From the NCBI RefSeq assembly GCF_022967985.1, contig NZ_JALJVC010000018.1, positions 1 to 64,000 of the forward strand: 64,000 nt of DNA. Direction: 5' to 3'. Both the position numbers and the translations under genes were made by a program. Within the stretch, counting starts at the first letter, position 1; the number at the start of each line of letters is the position of its first letter. This stretch comes from Acinetobacter lwoffii (GTDB taxonomy: Bacteria > Pseudomonadota > Gammaproteobacteria > Pseudomonadales > Moraxellaceae). The notes below the pieces were generated by a model. That model saw only the letters and a program-made list of their open reading frames with translations. It was not told the DNA's origin and searched no databases. This document shows, piece after piece, positions 55,246 to 64,000 of this stretch.

Positions 55246-56121
55246 TTAGCTCAGGTGTTTACCAAATAGACCCAAGGCTTCTTCAGCGGTAAAAGTATAT
55301 TGGCTATTACAGAACTGACAGTCCATTTCGATCGGATTCTGAAATTCCAGCGTTTCACGGATCGACTCTACGCCGATTTGCTGTAAAGCGACTGCACAAC
55401 GCTCTTTAGAGCAGGTACAGCCAAACTTCAACACTTCCGTATCTGGCAGACGCACTTCTTCTTCGTTATATAAACGGTACAGAATATCAGTAGCTTGCAA
55501 ACCGACTAACTCTTCAGTTTTCAGGGTCTCTGTGAGCATGGTCAGACGTGGCCATAGGTCTTCATCTACCCGGCGTTGTTCTTCTTCACTATTACGTGGC
55601 AACAACTGAATCAGTAAACCACCTGCACGCTGATGGTCACTTGCCAGTACAATACGCGTCGGAATCTGTGCAGAAAGGTCATAATATTGCATCAGACAGC
55701 CCGCCAGATTTTCTTTATCAAGGGGTACAATTCCCTGATAACGCTCACCAAATTCTGGTTCGATATTGATGAACAGCACCGGAGAGGTGAGTGATTTCAA
55801 CACGGTACTGCTGTCTTCACCGACCAGAAAGTGCGGATCTTCTTCATAGTCAGCCAGAGCGCGAACTTCACCCAAATGGTTACATTCAGCCATGGCCCAT
55901 TTAAATGTGCCTGATGCCTGAATTTGCAGGCTGATACGCCCTTTAATCTTCAATGTGCTGGCCAGCAGTGCAGTGGCACTGAGCATTTCACCTAGCAGAA
56001 TTTTAACTGCAGGTGCATAGTCACGTTGCGCTAAAATGGTTTGTAAAGCTTCTTCAAGATGCACCACTTCACCACGAACAGGGCTATCTTCAATAAAAAA
56101 GCGTTGGCGTAAATCAGACAT
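55246..56121 (-). CDS. hslO: Redox-regulated chaperone Hsp33
   Basis: Hsp33 is a holdase switched on by oxidation of its zinc-bound cysteines. The 291-residue product (MSDLRQRFFIEDSPVRGEVV) has the family N-terminal domain and a C-terminal zinc site. C235-T-C237 in FGCTCSKERC and C268-QF-C271 in DCQFCNSQY give the CxC...CxxC set. Length matches E. coli (292). ATG at 56121 has GGAGAATTTT upstream; an ATG 12 bases further up would overlap it. It is 50 bases downstream of the CPA2 antiporter on the same strand and may be co-transcribed. Confidence 0.96.
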   Translation of the reverse strand: MSDLRQRFFIEDSPVRGEVVHLEEALQTILAQRDYAPAVKILLGEMLSATALLASTLKIKGRISLQIQASGTFKWAMAECNHLGEVRALADYEEDPHFLVGEDSSTVLKSLTSPVLFINIEPEFGERYQGIVPLDKENLAGCLMQYYDLSAQIPTRIVLASDHQRAGGLLIQLLPRNSEEEQRRVDEDLWPRLTMLTETLKTEELVGLQATDILYRLYNEEEVRLPDTEVLKFGCTCSKERCAVALQQIGVESIRETLEFQNPIEMDCQFCNSQYTFTAEEALGLFGKHLS

Positions 56122-56171
56122 AAAATTCTCCATAACCCTGCTTTAATGGTGTCATTATTGTAAAACACAAG

Positions 56172-58025
56172 TTAGGACAGTTCATCTCTTAACGTATCAA
56201 TTCCTGCGCCGTTTGTATCCTGTTGCTGCTGTTTAGCCTGTTTTTGCACTTTATGGCGTTGATCCTGGGTAAACAGATGCTCCAGTTCAGCCAAACTACT
56301 ATGCTGATTTTCATAATTTTGATATTCATCCGAATCCAGATGATATTGGCTGTTCAGCAGTTTTTCATCCTGTTCACGGAAATTTTGAATCTGTTGTTGG
56401 CTATTTTTGAGGTCAGGGTTGAGCTGGTTTAGTAGGGCCTGACTGAGTTCCAAGGCGGAAAGATAAGTTTCACGCCAGATGTGTTTCACACCCAAATCCT
56501 GCAATAAATGCACATGATGTCGGTCACGGGCGCGGACCCATAAACAGGTTTCAGGATAATTCAGCCGCAGATGCCGCACGATCAGCATCGAGTCTTCAAT
56601 ATCGTCAATCGCCACAATCACCTGTTGCGCTGTGGTAATGCCGGTCTGTATCAAGGCTTCAGGCTCTGTCGCATCTGCCTGATAGAAAGGAATATCGTAC
56701 TGTGCCAGAAGTTCAGTGGCTTGCACATTGCTGTCCACGACACTAAAAGCATGTTGCTGCTGCAGTAAAATCCGGGCGATAATTTGCCCGAAGCGGCCAA
56801 AGCCAATCAGCAGGATTGGTGTATGGGCTTGAGGATTGAGATCAGTTTCGAAGGTCGCTGCCAGATGATTGTGACGATCCAGATGCGGTAGGATCTGACT
56901 GTGCAATAACCAATAAAATGCTGGCGTCAGCAGCAAGGAAAAACTCACCATCCACAGCAAGGGAGAGAGTAGATCGGCCGTAATAATCTGGTCGGAAACC
57001 GCAATCACCAGTGCCAGTAAGGCAAATTCGCCACCTTGTGCCAGACTGGCTGCTAACAAGGTGCTATTGCGCCAGCTATTTTGATGATAACGCGCCAATG
57101 CCAGGTTGATTGCAAACTTGCCCAAGATTAAAATGAGGGTGCCACCGAGAATCATCCAAGGGAAATTGAGCAGATCAGCTAAGTGCAGTGACATGCCCAG
57201 ACTGATAAAGGCTAGGCCCATCAACAGACCCTGAAAAGGCCGAATCGCGCTTTCTACCGCAGGCCGGAAATCTGAATCTGCCAGTAAAATGCCGGCAAAT
57301 AAGGCACCGAGAAATAGATTCAGGCCGAGGGTATTCATTAACACCAACAATGCCAAGGTCACCGCAATCGCTACAATCGCATGCAGTTCGTGACTGCCAC
57401 TTTTAGCAATCCAGCGATACAACGGCTGCATCAAGTAACGATTACACAGGAACAGACCGCTTAACGTCGCGATGAGGGCAGCAAAGTAGGCCACGCCATG
57501 TTCGGTCGAGCGAATCCCGGCAAATAAGGGAATGGCTGCAATCACCAGAATGGCCAACAGAGCATGAATCAGCAGAATCGAATAGGCTTGCTGACCATAG
57601 CTGGTGGCGAACTGTTCCTGATGATTGAGATGTTGAATCACCAAAGTCAGGGCGGACAAACTGCCGGCGAGTCCAATTACAATGCTGGCGAGTAGGCTTT
57701 GCTGAAGGAAAACCCAGGCCATGAGCGTGAAAATCAGGGTGCTGATTAGTACCTGTAAAGCAGCCATCATCCACAGGGAGGGATTAATCTGCACAATGCG
57801 TTGTGGTCTGAGTTGCAGGCCGATCCAGAACATCAGTGCCATCAGGCTGACTTGCATGAAACTACTCATGACTTCGGGTGTCTGAATCAGGTGCAAAAGG
57901 CTTGGACTTAAGATGATCCCTGTTAACAGATAGCCCAGCACACTTGGCAATCTGAGCCTTTTACTCAGTGGCACTATCAACAGTGCAATGACCAGAACCA
58001 GTGTTATTTGTAACAGTATCGACAT
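56172..58025 (-). CDS. Monovalent cation:proton antiporter-2 (CPA2) family protein
   Basis: The 617-residue product has a membrane domain of about 12 helices (1-390) and a TrkA-N/RCK NAD-binding domain with ILLIGFGRFGQIIARILLQQ (about 403-422). Such proteins (KefB/KefC type) exchange K+ or Na+ for protons under ligand control. After the RCK domain comes a hydrophilic tail (about 540-617) with Q-rich and acidic stretches, ending DTLRDELS. There is no KefF/KefG partner nearby, so glutathione gating cannot be inferred. ATG at 58025 has GGCAGGAAA upstream. Substrate ion not determined. Confidence 0.87.
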   Translation of the reverse strand: MSILLQITLVLVIALLIVPLSKRLRLPSVLGYLLTGIILSPSLLHLIQTPEVMSSFMQVSLMALMFWIGLQLRPQRIVQINPSLWMMAALQVLISTLIFTLMAWVFLQQSLLASIVIGLAGSLSALTLVIQHLNHQEQFATSYGQQAYSILLIHALLAILVIAAIPLFAGIRSTEHGVAYFAALIATLSGLFLCNRYLMQPLYRWIAKSGSHELHAIVAIAVTLALLVLMNTLGLNLFLGALFAGILLADSDFRPAVESAIRPFQGLLMGLAFISLGMSLHLADLLNFPWMILGGTLILILGKFAINLALARYHQNSWRNSTLLAASLAQGGEFALLALVIAVSDQIITADLLSPLLWMVSFSLLLTPAFYWLLHSQILPHLDRHNHLAATFETDLNPQAHTPILLIGFGRFGQIIARILLQQQHAFSVVDSNVQATELLAQYDIPFYQADATEPEALIQTGITTAQQVIVAIDDIEDSMLIVRHLRLNYPETCLWVRARDRHHVHLLQDLGVKHIWRETYLSALELSQALLNQLNPDLKNSQQQIQNFREQDEKLLNSQYHLDSDEYQNYENQHSSLAELEHLFTQDQRHKVQKQAKQQQQDTNGAGIDTLRDELS

Positions 58026-58100
58026 TTTCCTGCCCTAAATTTATTCTTGATCCAGACTTGCAGTTTCGTATTCCAGATCGATCCTCAGGCGCAATATCTT

Positions 58101-60323
58101 TTAGCTCAGTTCCTGAGGGTCGATGTCCAGCGTGAGCTTCATGCTAGAAGGTTTGTCCTGCAGCATGTTTTGCCACCAGCTACGCACATAGTAATGCAAA
58201 CGTGGACGATCCGCTGACAATAGCACCATATGCGACTGATAGCGTCCGGCCTTACGTTCCATTGGCGCAGGAATTGGTCCCCAGATGTCCAGCGCCAGAT
58301 CAGGATATTGCCTGAGGAGTGCTGCATGTTTCTGTAAGAATTCGGTATTTTGTGCCTGATCCTTGGATTCACAGCGAATCAGGATGGCATAACGGTAGGG
58401 CGGCATTCTGGCCATCTGCCGTTCTTTTAAGGTTTGCTGGGCAAATACGCGATAATTTTCATTGACCAGGGTATTCAGCAGGGCATGATCAGGTCTGAGG
58501 GTCTGTAGGTAAACATCACCCTTATGTTCACCACGGCCTGCGCGGCCTGCCACCTGCACAATCAGTTGTGCAGTCCGTTCAGTAGCACGGAAATCCACAC
58601 TGAGCAGACCGGAATCGATATCCAGAATCGCCACCAGCGTCACATAAGGAAAATGATGGCCTTTGGCCAGCATCTGGGTGCCAAGCAAAATGGCAGGTTC
58701 GCTTTTCTGAATCTTGTCATAGATTTTTTGCCAGCTGCCGACCCGACTGGTGGAATCGCGATCGACCCGAATCACCTCAAAATCCGGAAAGAGCTCATTC
58801 AGATGCTCTTCGACTTTGCCGGTGCCCATACCCAGTGTAATCAGTTCCTGATGCTGACATTGTGGGCAGTGTTCCGGCATACGGTGAATAGTACCGCAGT
58901 GATGGCAATGTAGATGCTGATAAGGCTGGCGGTGTACAGTGAAGTTGGCATCACAGTGCGGACATTTCGCCTGCCAGCCACAGCTGCCACACAGCAGGAC
59001 GGGGGCATAGCCACGGCGGTTTAAAAAAATCAGCACCTGTTCTTTTTTCTCCAGGCGCTTTTTGATGTCCTGAATCAATTGCAGGCTAATCCCATGCTTT
59101 TTTTGCGCAACTTTTAAATCCAGAATATGGATTTTGGGCATCAAGGCCGTGCCGGCACGTTGATTCAGCTCCAGCACCTGCATCTTGCCATGTTCAACCA
59201 GTGCATAACTGTCAATGCTTGGCGTCGCTGATCCCAGCAGTACTGGACATTGCTGTAAATGGCCGCGGTACAGGGCGACATCTCGGGCATGATAGCGGAA
59301 GCCTTCCTGCTGTTTAAAGGACAGGTCATGTTCTTCATCCAGAATGATCAGGCCCAGATTCGGCATTGGCGTATAAATGGCGGAACGTGTCCCAAGCACA
59401 ATCGAGGCTTTGCCAGTTTCTGCCGACTGCCAGGCCTGTAGCCGTTTGGAATCATTCAAACCGGAGTGCAGCAACGCAATATGGCAATGAAAACGGGACT
59501 GAAAACGGCTGATGGTTTGCGGCGTCAGGCCGATTTCCGGCACCAGCACCAGCACCTGTTTGCCCTGTTTTAGTACCTGTTCCATGATCTGCAAATACAC
59601 TTCAGTTTTACCGCTACCGGTCAGACCATCCAGTAAAAAAGCTTGATATTGATTGCGATATTTTAATACCTGTTCGACTGCATGTTTTTGTTCAGGATTG
59701 GCGGTCAGCGGCATCTGTGCCAATTGCACTGGCTGTGGACTGAAATCTTGTGGCTCCAGTACACAGGCGCAAATCTCTTTTTTCTCCAGTGCTTTTAAGG
59801 TCGCGGTTTCAATCCCGGCCATATTCAGCACATTTTCAGTAGTCCCGACCGGATGCAGTTTTAAAATCCGGTAGGCTTCCTGCTGCTTGTCCGAACGGCG
59901 TACTTTGGCCTCGGCATCAGGGTCCAGCAATTTCCAGGTACGGGCCAGCAGGTTATAAGGCTTGCCCTGACGCAGCAGGGTCGGCAGGGCACTGTGGACG
60001 ACTTCACCGATCGGGAACTGGTAATACTGAGCTGACCATGTCAATAAACTTAAAACTTTGGCATCTATAATGGCGCGTTCATCGAGCAGTTCGGTCACAG
60101 CCTTAAGTTTAAAGCGTGGGTCGAGAGGAGTATCTGCAGGCAGTTTTTCGAGAATCACCCCGACCAGATTCTGCCGACCAAACGATACCAGTACACGTGC
60201 GCCAATCTGCGCCTGTTCAAATTGTTCTGCACTCATTGTGTAATCAAAACAATCAAATACATGTACAGGTACAGCAACACGTACGCGATGAAGTGGACTG
60301 GAATCGGTGTGAGAATTTTGCAT
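58101..60323 (-). CDS. priA: Primosomal protein N' (PriA helicase)
   Basis: PriA restarts stalled replication forks. The 740-residue product has the N-terminal DNA-binding domain (VRVAVPVHVFDCFDYT), Walker A TGSGKTEVY (about 235-243), the DEEH box (ILDEEHDLSF, 327-336) and helicase motifs. The zinc-binding insert CGSCGWQAKCPHC...CHHCGTIHRMPEHCPQC lies around 445-490 with eight cysteines. ATG at 60323 has no strong ribosome site. Length matches E. coli PriA (732). It is divergent from gspF; the shared 150-base gap must hold both promoters. Confidence 0.97.
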   Translation of the reverse strand: MQNSHTDSSPLHRVRVAVPVHVFDCFDYTMSAEQFEQAQIGARVLVSFGRQNLVGVILEKLPADTPLDPRFKLKAVTELLDERAIIDAKVLSLLTWSAQYYQFPIGEVVHSALPTLLRQGKPYNLLARTWKLLDPDAEAKVRRSDKQQEAYRILKLHPVGTTENVLNMAGIETATLKALEKKEICACVLEPQDFSPQPVQLAQMPLTANPEQKHAVEQVLKYRNQYQAFLLDGLTGSGKTEVYLQIMEQVLKQGKQVLVLVPEIGLTPQTISRFQSRFHCHIALLHSGLNDSKRLQAWQSAETGKASIVLGTRSAIYTPMPNLGLIILDEEHDLSFKQQEGFRYHARDVALYRGHLQQCPVLLGSATPSIDSYALVEHGKMQVLELNQRAGTALMPKIHILDLKVAQKKHGISLQLIQDIKKRLEKKEQVLIFLNRRGYAPVLLCGSCGWQAKCPHCDANFTVHRQPYQHLHCHHCGTIHRMPEHCPQCQHQELITLGMGTGKVEEHLNELFPDFEVIRVDRDSTSRVGSWQKIYDKIQKSEPAILLGTQMLAKGHHFPYVTLVAILDIDSGLLSVDFRATERTAQLIVQVAGRAGRGEHKGDVYLQTLRPDHALLNTLVNENYRVFAQQTLKERQMARMPPYRYAILIRCESKDQAQNTEFLQKHAALLRQYPDLALDIWGPIPAPMERKAGRYQSHMVLLSADRPRLHYYVRSWWQNMLQDKPSSMKLTLDIDPQELS

Positions 60324-60473
60324 ATCTTGGGGTGGAGATCCTGAAGAAATTTCGTCGTGCTTAAAGTTCGATTATGTTAGAGTGAGCAGATAATTTATAT
60401 CAAAGAATATGAATGATTTCGGTGGTCTGACGCAACAGCGTTGAGCAAAATTTTGGAAAATTAGAGCATTACA

Positions 60474-61679
60474 ATGCCTGCATATCAGTTTATTGCGCTT
60501 GATGCTTCAGGAAAGCAGCAAAAAGGCGTGCTGGAGGGGGATTCTGCACGTCAGATCCGGCAACAATTACGGGATAAAGCACTTATTCCTGTCTCTGTTG
60601 ATCCTGTTGAAAAAAAAGACCAACAGCATCGTCGAAAATGGTTTGAAAAAAGCATCACCGCCTACGATCTGGCTCTGATGACCCGGCAGTTATCCGTGCT
60701 GGTCGCTGCTGCAATTCCGCTAGAAGAAGCCATCCGCGCCGTCGGCAAGCAAAGTGAAAAAGTCCATGTACAAAACCTGCTGATGTCGGTGCGCTCCAAA
60801 GTGCTGGAAGGGCATAGTCTGGCGCAGGGCTTGCAACAATCCGGACGTTTTCCCGAGCTGTATATTGCCACAATTGCCGCCGGTGAACGTTCCGGGCATT
60901 TAGATTTGATTCTGGATCAGTTGGCTGACTATACCGAAAACCGGTTTGCCATGCAGAAAAAAATTCAGGGTGCAATGGTCTATCCGATTATCCTGATGCT
61001 GATGTCCTTTGCGATCGTGATGGGGCTGATGACCTATGTGGTGCCAGATATCGTCAAGACCTTTGACCAGAGTAAAGATGCCTTGCCGTGGATTACCGTG
61101 GCCTTGATGAAAGCCAGTGATTTTATCCGCATTGCTTGGCCATTTTTATTGATTGGTGGGGCTTTGGGGATTTTCCTGTTGGTCCGGTTTTTAAGAACCA
61201 CCGCCGGGCATTATGCCTTTGACCGTCTGACCTTAAAATTACCTTTATTCGGCAAATTGTCACGCGGGATTAATGCCGCACGTTTTGCCAGTACCTTATC
61301 CATTTTGACCCAGTCTGGCGTGCCGCTGGTCGATGCACTGCGCATTGGTGCTGCAGTCAGTAATAACTGGGTGATCCGGGATTCTGTCAATCTGGCGGCA
61401 GAAAAGGTGACAGAAGGTGGCAACCTGGCGACCCAACTGGAACGCAGTGGTTATTTCCCGCCGATGATGGTACAAATGATCAAAAGTGGTGAAGCATCTG
61501 GTGAACTGGACCGCATGCTGGAACGTGCTTCACAGATGCAGGATCGCGAAGTGACCACCCTGATTTCAACTTTACTGGCCTTGCTGGAACCTTTAATGCT
61601 GGTGCTGATGGCCAGTATTGTTCTGGTGATTGTGATTGCGGTCATGCTGCCAATTGTGAATATGAATAATATGATTTAA
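60474..61679 (+). CDS. gspF: Type II secretion inner-membrane protein GspF
   Basis: GspF (XcpS) is the inner-membrane platform protein of the type II secretion system. The 401-residue product begins MPAYQFIALDASGKQQKGVLEGDSARQIRQQLR, typical of the family. It carries two T2SSF domains with repeated AFLYPLVSFG-like segments (about 70-195 and 270-395) and three membrane helices. ATG at 60474 has GGAAAATTAGAGC upstream. gspG follows after 79 bases. Other gsp genes are not in the window; Acinetobacter T2SS genes are usually scattered in several loci. Confidence 0.95.
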   Translation: MPAYQFIALDASGKQQKGVLEGDSARQIRQQLRDKALIPVSVDPVEKKDQQHRRKWFEKSITAYDLALMTRQLSVLVAAAIPLEEAIRAVGKQSEKVHVQNLLMSVRSKVLEGHSLAQGLQQSGRFPELYIATIAAGERSGHLDLILDQLADYTENRFAMQKKIQGAMVYPIILMLMSFAIVMGLMTYVVPDIVKTFDQSKDALPWITVALMKASDFIRIAWPFLLIGGALGIFLLVRFLRTTAGHYAFDRLTLKLPLFGKLSRGINAARFASTLSILTQSGVPLVDALRIGAAVSNNWVIRDSVNLAAEKVTEGGNLATQLERSGYFPPMMVQMIKSGEASGELDRMLERASQMQDREVTTLISTLLALLEPLMLVLMASIVLVIVIAVMLPIVNMNNMI

Positions 61680-61758
61680 ACAGAAGCCAGTTAGAATTTT
61701 GCTGTGATCAAGATTCAAGTGGAAATTCTGAATGATGCAAATAAATGAGAGAGATTGA

Positions 61759-62193
61759 ATGAAAAGGAATCAATTAAATAAACAGACAGGCTTTACCTTA
61801 ATCGAAGTCATGGTGGTGATTGTTATTCTCGGTGTGCTTGCTGCGCTGATTGTTCCGAATGTGATGGGACGCGGTGAAAAAGCCAAAGTAGATACCACCG
61901 TGATCAAGTTGCAGAGCATTGCAGGTTCACTGGATCAATACAAGCTGGACAATGGCAAGTATCCAAGTATGCAGGAAGGCGGTCTGGATGCACTGGTGAA
62001 TCAGCCAGCGACTGCAAAAAACTGGGTGCCAGGCGGTTATGTCAAGGGCGGTTTTCCAAAAGACAGCTGGGATAATGAACTGCAATATGTGATTCCGGGC
62101 ACCGATGGCCGCAGCTTCGATCTGTATTCATTTGGTGCAGATGGTCAATCGGGTGGTGAAGGAACAGATGCCGATATTTATTATCAGCCTTAA
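61759..62193 (+). CDS. gspG: Type II secretion major pseudopilin GspG
   Basis: GspG (XcpT) is the major pseudopilin of the type II secretion system. The 144-residue product has the prepilin signal KQTG-FTLIEV with cleavage after G11 and the conserved glutamate at mature position 5. The hydrophobic N-terminal helix (VVIVILGVLAALIVPNVM) follows. The globular part has LDQYKLDNGKYPSMQEGG and the C-terminal calcium-binding loop GRSFDLYSFGADGQSGGEGTDADI. Length fits the family. The start at 61759 follows GAGAGAG. It probably shares the gspF transcript. Confidence 0.96.
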   Translation: MKRNQLNKQTGFTLIEVMVVIVILGVLAALIVPNVMGRGEKAKVDTTVIKLQSIAGSLDQYKLDNGKYPSMQEGGLDALVNQPATAKNWVPGGYVKGGFPKDSWDNELQYVIPGTDGRSFDLYSFGADGQSGGEGTDADIYYQP

Positions 62194-62477
62194 TTGAGAA
62201 TCGTTATAAATTTTCGATAGATAGAATATATCACTTCACTGAATAGGCTATTTCAATACGAAGTGAAGTGATAATAACTATTAATTATTAAATATAATGT
62301 AAGTTAATGATATTTATAATAATGAAATAATAAAAACGATATGCGAGTTATAATAAGAATTATTCCCATATTTATCTATTACAATTCTCGTAAAATATGA
62401 ATAAACATACACTTTCTATTTATTTAAAAAAGCTCATAATGATCTGAATGGTACTTGACTCGCCAACGGAGAAGCAC

Positions 62478-62813
62478 ATGAAAGCATTAATCTTAGGAGA
62501 TGAAATCAATCAATTTCATTGGTCGATGCTGAAATCTGTTCTTCTGGTTTTAAGCATGCTGCCGATCAGTCAGGGAATCGTCCATTTATGGCAAAGCACC
62601 GAAGGCAGCAGCCAGATTATGGTGGCTTTCTTTGCTATCAGTTTGATGAGCAGTTTATTGGCCCTGTGTTTCTGGTCAGCATTAAACGCGAGTGTAATCC
62701 GCATTCAAGCCGAACAAGGTTCAGCATTTGAGCAGACACTGGTTAAGCTCTATCGTCATGTACCAATGCTGTCTCTTGCCAGTATGTTGTGTTATCTGGC
62801 TATACAGTTTTAA
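62478..62813 (+). CDS. Small membrane protein, function unknown
   Basis: A 111-residue protein with three hydrophobic segments: FHWSMLKSVLLVLSMLPISQG, then MVAFFAISLMSSLLALCFWSA, and a C-terminal MLSLASMLCYLAIQF. No family recognised. ATG at 62478 has a strong GGAGAAGC site 5 bases upstream; the frame is open ten codons further back, but the site decides the start. It has its own terminator. The 284 AT-rich bases upstream (62194-62477) separate it from gspG and hold no other gene. Confidence 0.65.
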   Translation: MKALILGDEINQFHWSMLKSVLLVLSMLPISQGIVHLWQSTEGSSQIMVAFFAISLMSSLLALCFWSALNASVIRIQAEQGSAFEQTLVKLYRHVPMLSLASMLCYLAIQF

Positions 62814-62826
62814 GTTTTAAGAGATG

Positions 62827-62860
62827 AAAAAAACCGAGGCATTGACCTCGGTTTTTTATT
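62827..62860 (+). terminator. Terminator of the small membrane protein gene
   Basis: AAAACCGAGG / CCTCGGTTTT around CATTGA, then T residues; 14 bases after the stop. Confidence 0.83.
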
Positions 62861-62870
62861 ACCTTGAGTG

Positions 62871-62957
62871 TTCCTCCCTTTAGTAAAGGGAGGCTAGGAG
62901 GGATTGATAAGGTGCTATATTCAGGAATCCCCCTTTGTAAAAGGTGGACTTGAGGAG
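62871..62957. repeat. Degenerate palindromic repeat near the lnt 3' end
   Basis: CCTCCCTTT/AAAGGGAGG (62873-62893) forms a hairpin followed by GGAGGGATT. About 20 bases later AATCCCCCTTTG and AAAGGTGGA follow, with GAGGAG at the end. The CCCCCTTTGTAAAAGG and AGGGATT words match the element between rpoB and rpoC at 8115-8183, but in an altered order. It touches the stop of lnt at 62959. Confidence 0.5.
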
Positions 62958-62958
62958 C

Positions 62959-64000
62959 TTATCTTCTCGATTTAAAACTGACATCCACTTTACGTGGGCG
63001 AAAGCGCCATCCCATAAGCAAAAGCAGAACCGAGAAGATCATGACCGGCCAATCGCTGAGTTTCATATACGGGGTTTCGCCTTGCATGGCTGGAAGTTCA
63101 CCACGTAATATCGCTTCCTGATCCATCGGCGCTTTTTTCACGATATGGCCATTATGGTCAATAAAGGCGGTCACACCGGTATTGGTGGCGCGGATAAACC
63201 AGCGGCCATTTTCTTTAGCACGCATTTGCACCATCTGCAGATGCTGTAATGGTCCTGCCGTGCCGGTAAACCAGGCATCATTAGACACGGTCACCAGAAA
63301 ATCGCTTTGGCTGGCATTGCGACGGGTCAAATTCGGATAGGCCACTTCATAGCAAATTGCAGAACCCAATAGATGATTTTTTACATTCAATGGTTTTTGG
63401 TCATGTGCACCACGAGAGAAACCACTCATCGAAGGGTCATTCTGCAATGCGGGCAATACCCAGCTCAGCCAGCCTGACAAGGGAATATATTCACCAAAAG
63501 GAACCAGTCGCTGTTTCTTGTACAGCCCATCAGAATCATCGCCGCTGGCCATAATACTGTTGTAATATTTAGGATAACCCGCCGCTTGCGATTCTGCTAA
63601 ATCCCAATACGGAATGCCGGTCACCCAGGCAGTGCCTGATTTTTCAGCCTGGACTTTCATGGCTTCCAGAAAGGCTTCAATGTCGGTCTGGAACATGGGA
63701 ATCGAAGATTCCGGCCAGACGATCAGATCACGGCCCCATTCGGTCTTGCTCAGATTGGCATAAATCAATAAGGTCTTCACCTGATATTCAGTCAGCCATT
63801 TCAGGTCTTGCGGAATATTGCCCTGAATCAGGGAAACCGTTAAAGGTTTTTGATCTTTTTCCTCAACAAACGTCAGTTGTGCTGCGCCCCAGGCACCGAG
63901 TAGTAAAACTGCCGAAGGAATGGCCCAGAACAGACGCCTATTCAGGATTTCAACCAGCGCACAGGCCAGAATAATCACCACGAAAGATACCCCAAACACC
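62959..64000 (-). CDS. lnt: Apolipoprotein N-acyltransferase, C-terminal part (partial)
   Basis: Lnt adds the third acyl chain to bacterial lipoproteins in the inner membrane. The window contains about 346 C-terminal residues: the end of the membrane domain, then the nitrilase-like periplasmic domain with the catalytic set LIVWPESSIP (glutamate), LYKKQRLVPFGEYIP (lysine) and GSAICYEVAYP (cysteine). A final membrane helix (WPVMIFSVLLLLMGW) ends at a basic tail. The N-terminal membrane segments and the start lie beyond the right edge. No frameshift or missing catalytic residue seen. Confidence 0.95.
   Translation of the reverse strand, partial: VFGVSFVVIILACALVEILNRRLFWAIPSAVLLLGAWGAAQLTFVEEKDQKPLTVSLIQGNIPQDLKWLTEYQVKTLLIYANLSKTEWGRDLIVWPESSIPMFQTDIEAFLEAMKVQAEKSGTAWVTGIPYWDLAESQAAGYPKYYNSIMASGDDSDGLYKKQRLVPFGEYIPLSGWLSWVLPALQNDPSMSGFSRGAHDQKPLNVKNHLLGSAICYEVAYPNLTRRNASQSDFLVTVSNDAWFTGTAGPLQHLQMVQMRAKENGRWFIRATNTGVTAFIDHNGHIVKKAPMDQEAILRGELPAMQGETPYMKLSDWPVMIFSVLLLLMGWRFRPRKVDVSFKSRR

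Noticed and set aside
1..64000. CRISPR arrays, prophage genes, insertion sequences, integrons, toxin-antitoxin pairs or defence islands
   Set aside because: None seen: no regularly spaced repeats, no transposase, integrase or phage structural proteins, and gene content is housekeeping throughout.

Overview
The window looks like chromosomal DNA of an Acinetobacter species (Gammaproteobacteria, Moraxellaceae). The signs are the order tuf / tRNA-Trp / secE / nusG / rplKA / rplJL / rpoBC, a 1362-residue RpoB, a TTG-started RpoC, a polyphosphate:AMP phosphotransferase of the type first described in A. johnsonii, type II secretion genes gspF and gspG standing apart from the rest of their system, and a UbiE with a long N-terminal extension. 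The species cannot be named from reading alone; rpoB is complete and would settle it by comparison.

Layout. 1-12.5 kb is the translation/transcription core: the end of tuf, tRNA-Trp, secE-nusG, rplK-rplA, rplJ-rplL and rpoB-rpoC, with structured leaders and a palindromic repeat between rpoB and rpoC. 12.6-20 kb carries envelope and stress genes: a glycine-zipper lipoprotein, a DUF4442 thioesterase-like protein, an alpha/beta hydrolase, an Na+/H+ antiporter, OmpW, an LprI-like protein, htpG and a small exported protein with three RSDRI-type repeats. 20-24.7 kb holds a probable outer-membrane barrel, two unrecognised genes, a 55-residue exported peptide, dodecin and a FrnE-like DsbA protein. 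24.9-31.8 kb has a CoA transferase, envZ/ompR and tex. 31.9-39.8 kb has a small membrane protein, a patatin-like lipase, the ubiquinone genes ubiE-ubiJ-ubiB, a probable FFLEELY-motif protein, the polyphosphate:AMP phosphotransferase and a DUF697-like protein. 40-49.6 kb is recC-recB-recD. After a gene-free stretch of about 0.9 kb with terminator-bearing RNA candidates come rpsO and pnp. 53-64 kb holds a YdcH-like protein, a CbpM-like protein, a DUF2147 protein, hslO, a CPA2 antiporter, priA, gspF-gspG, a small membrane protein and the 3' part of lnt.

Themes. RecBCD, PriA and Tex serve DNA and RNA maintenance. HtpG, Hsp33 and the CbpM-like protein belong to protein quality control. OmpR/EnvZ, OmpW, Lnt, GspFG and several exported proteins concern the envelope. 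UbiE, UbiJ and UbiB form a compact ubiquinone operon.

I saw no CRISPR array, prophage, transposase, integrase, toxin-antitoxin pair or defence island. The region reads as conserved core genome. The points worth a second look are non-coding (repeats, hairpins, possible small RNAs) and a few unrecognised small or Acinetobacter-type proteins. I did not find a convincing new multi-gene system.
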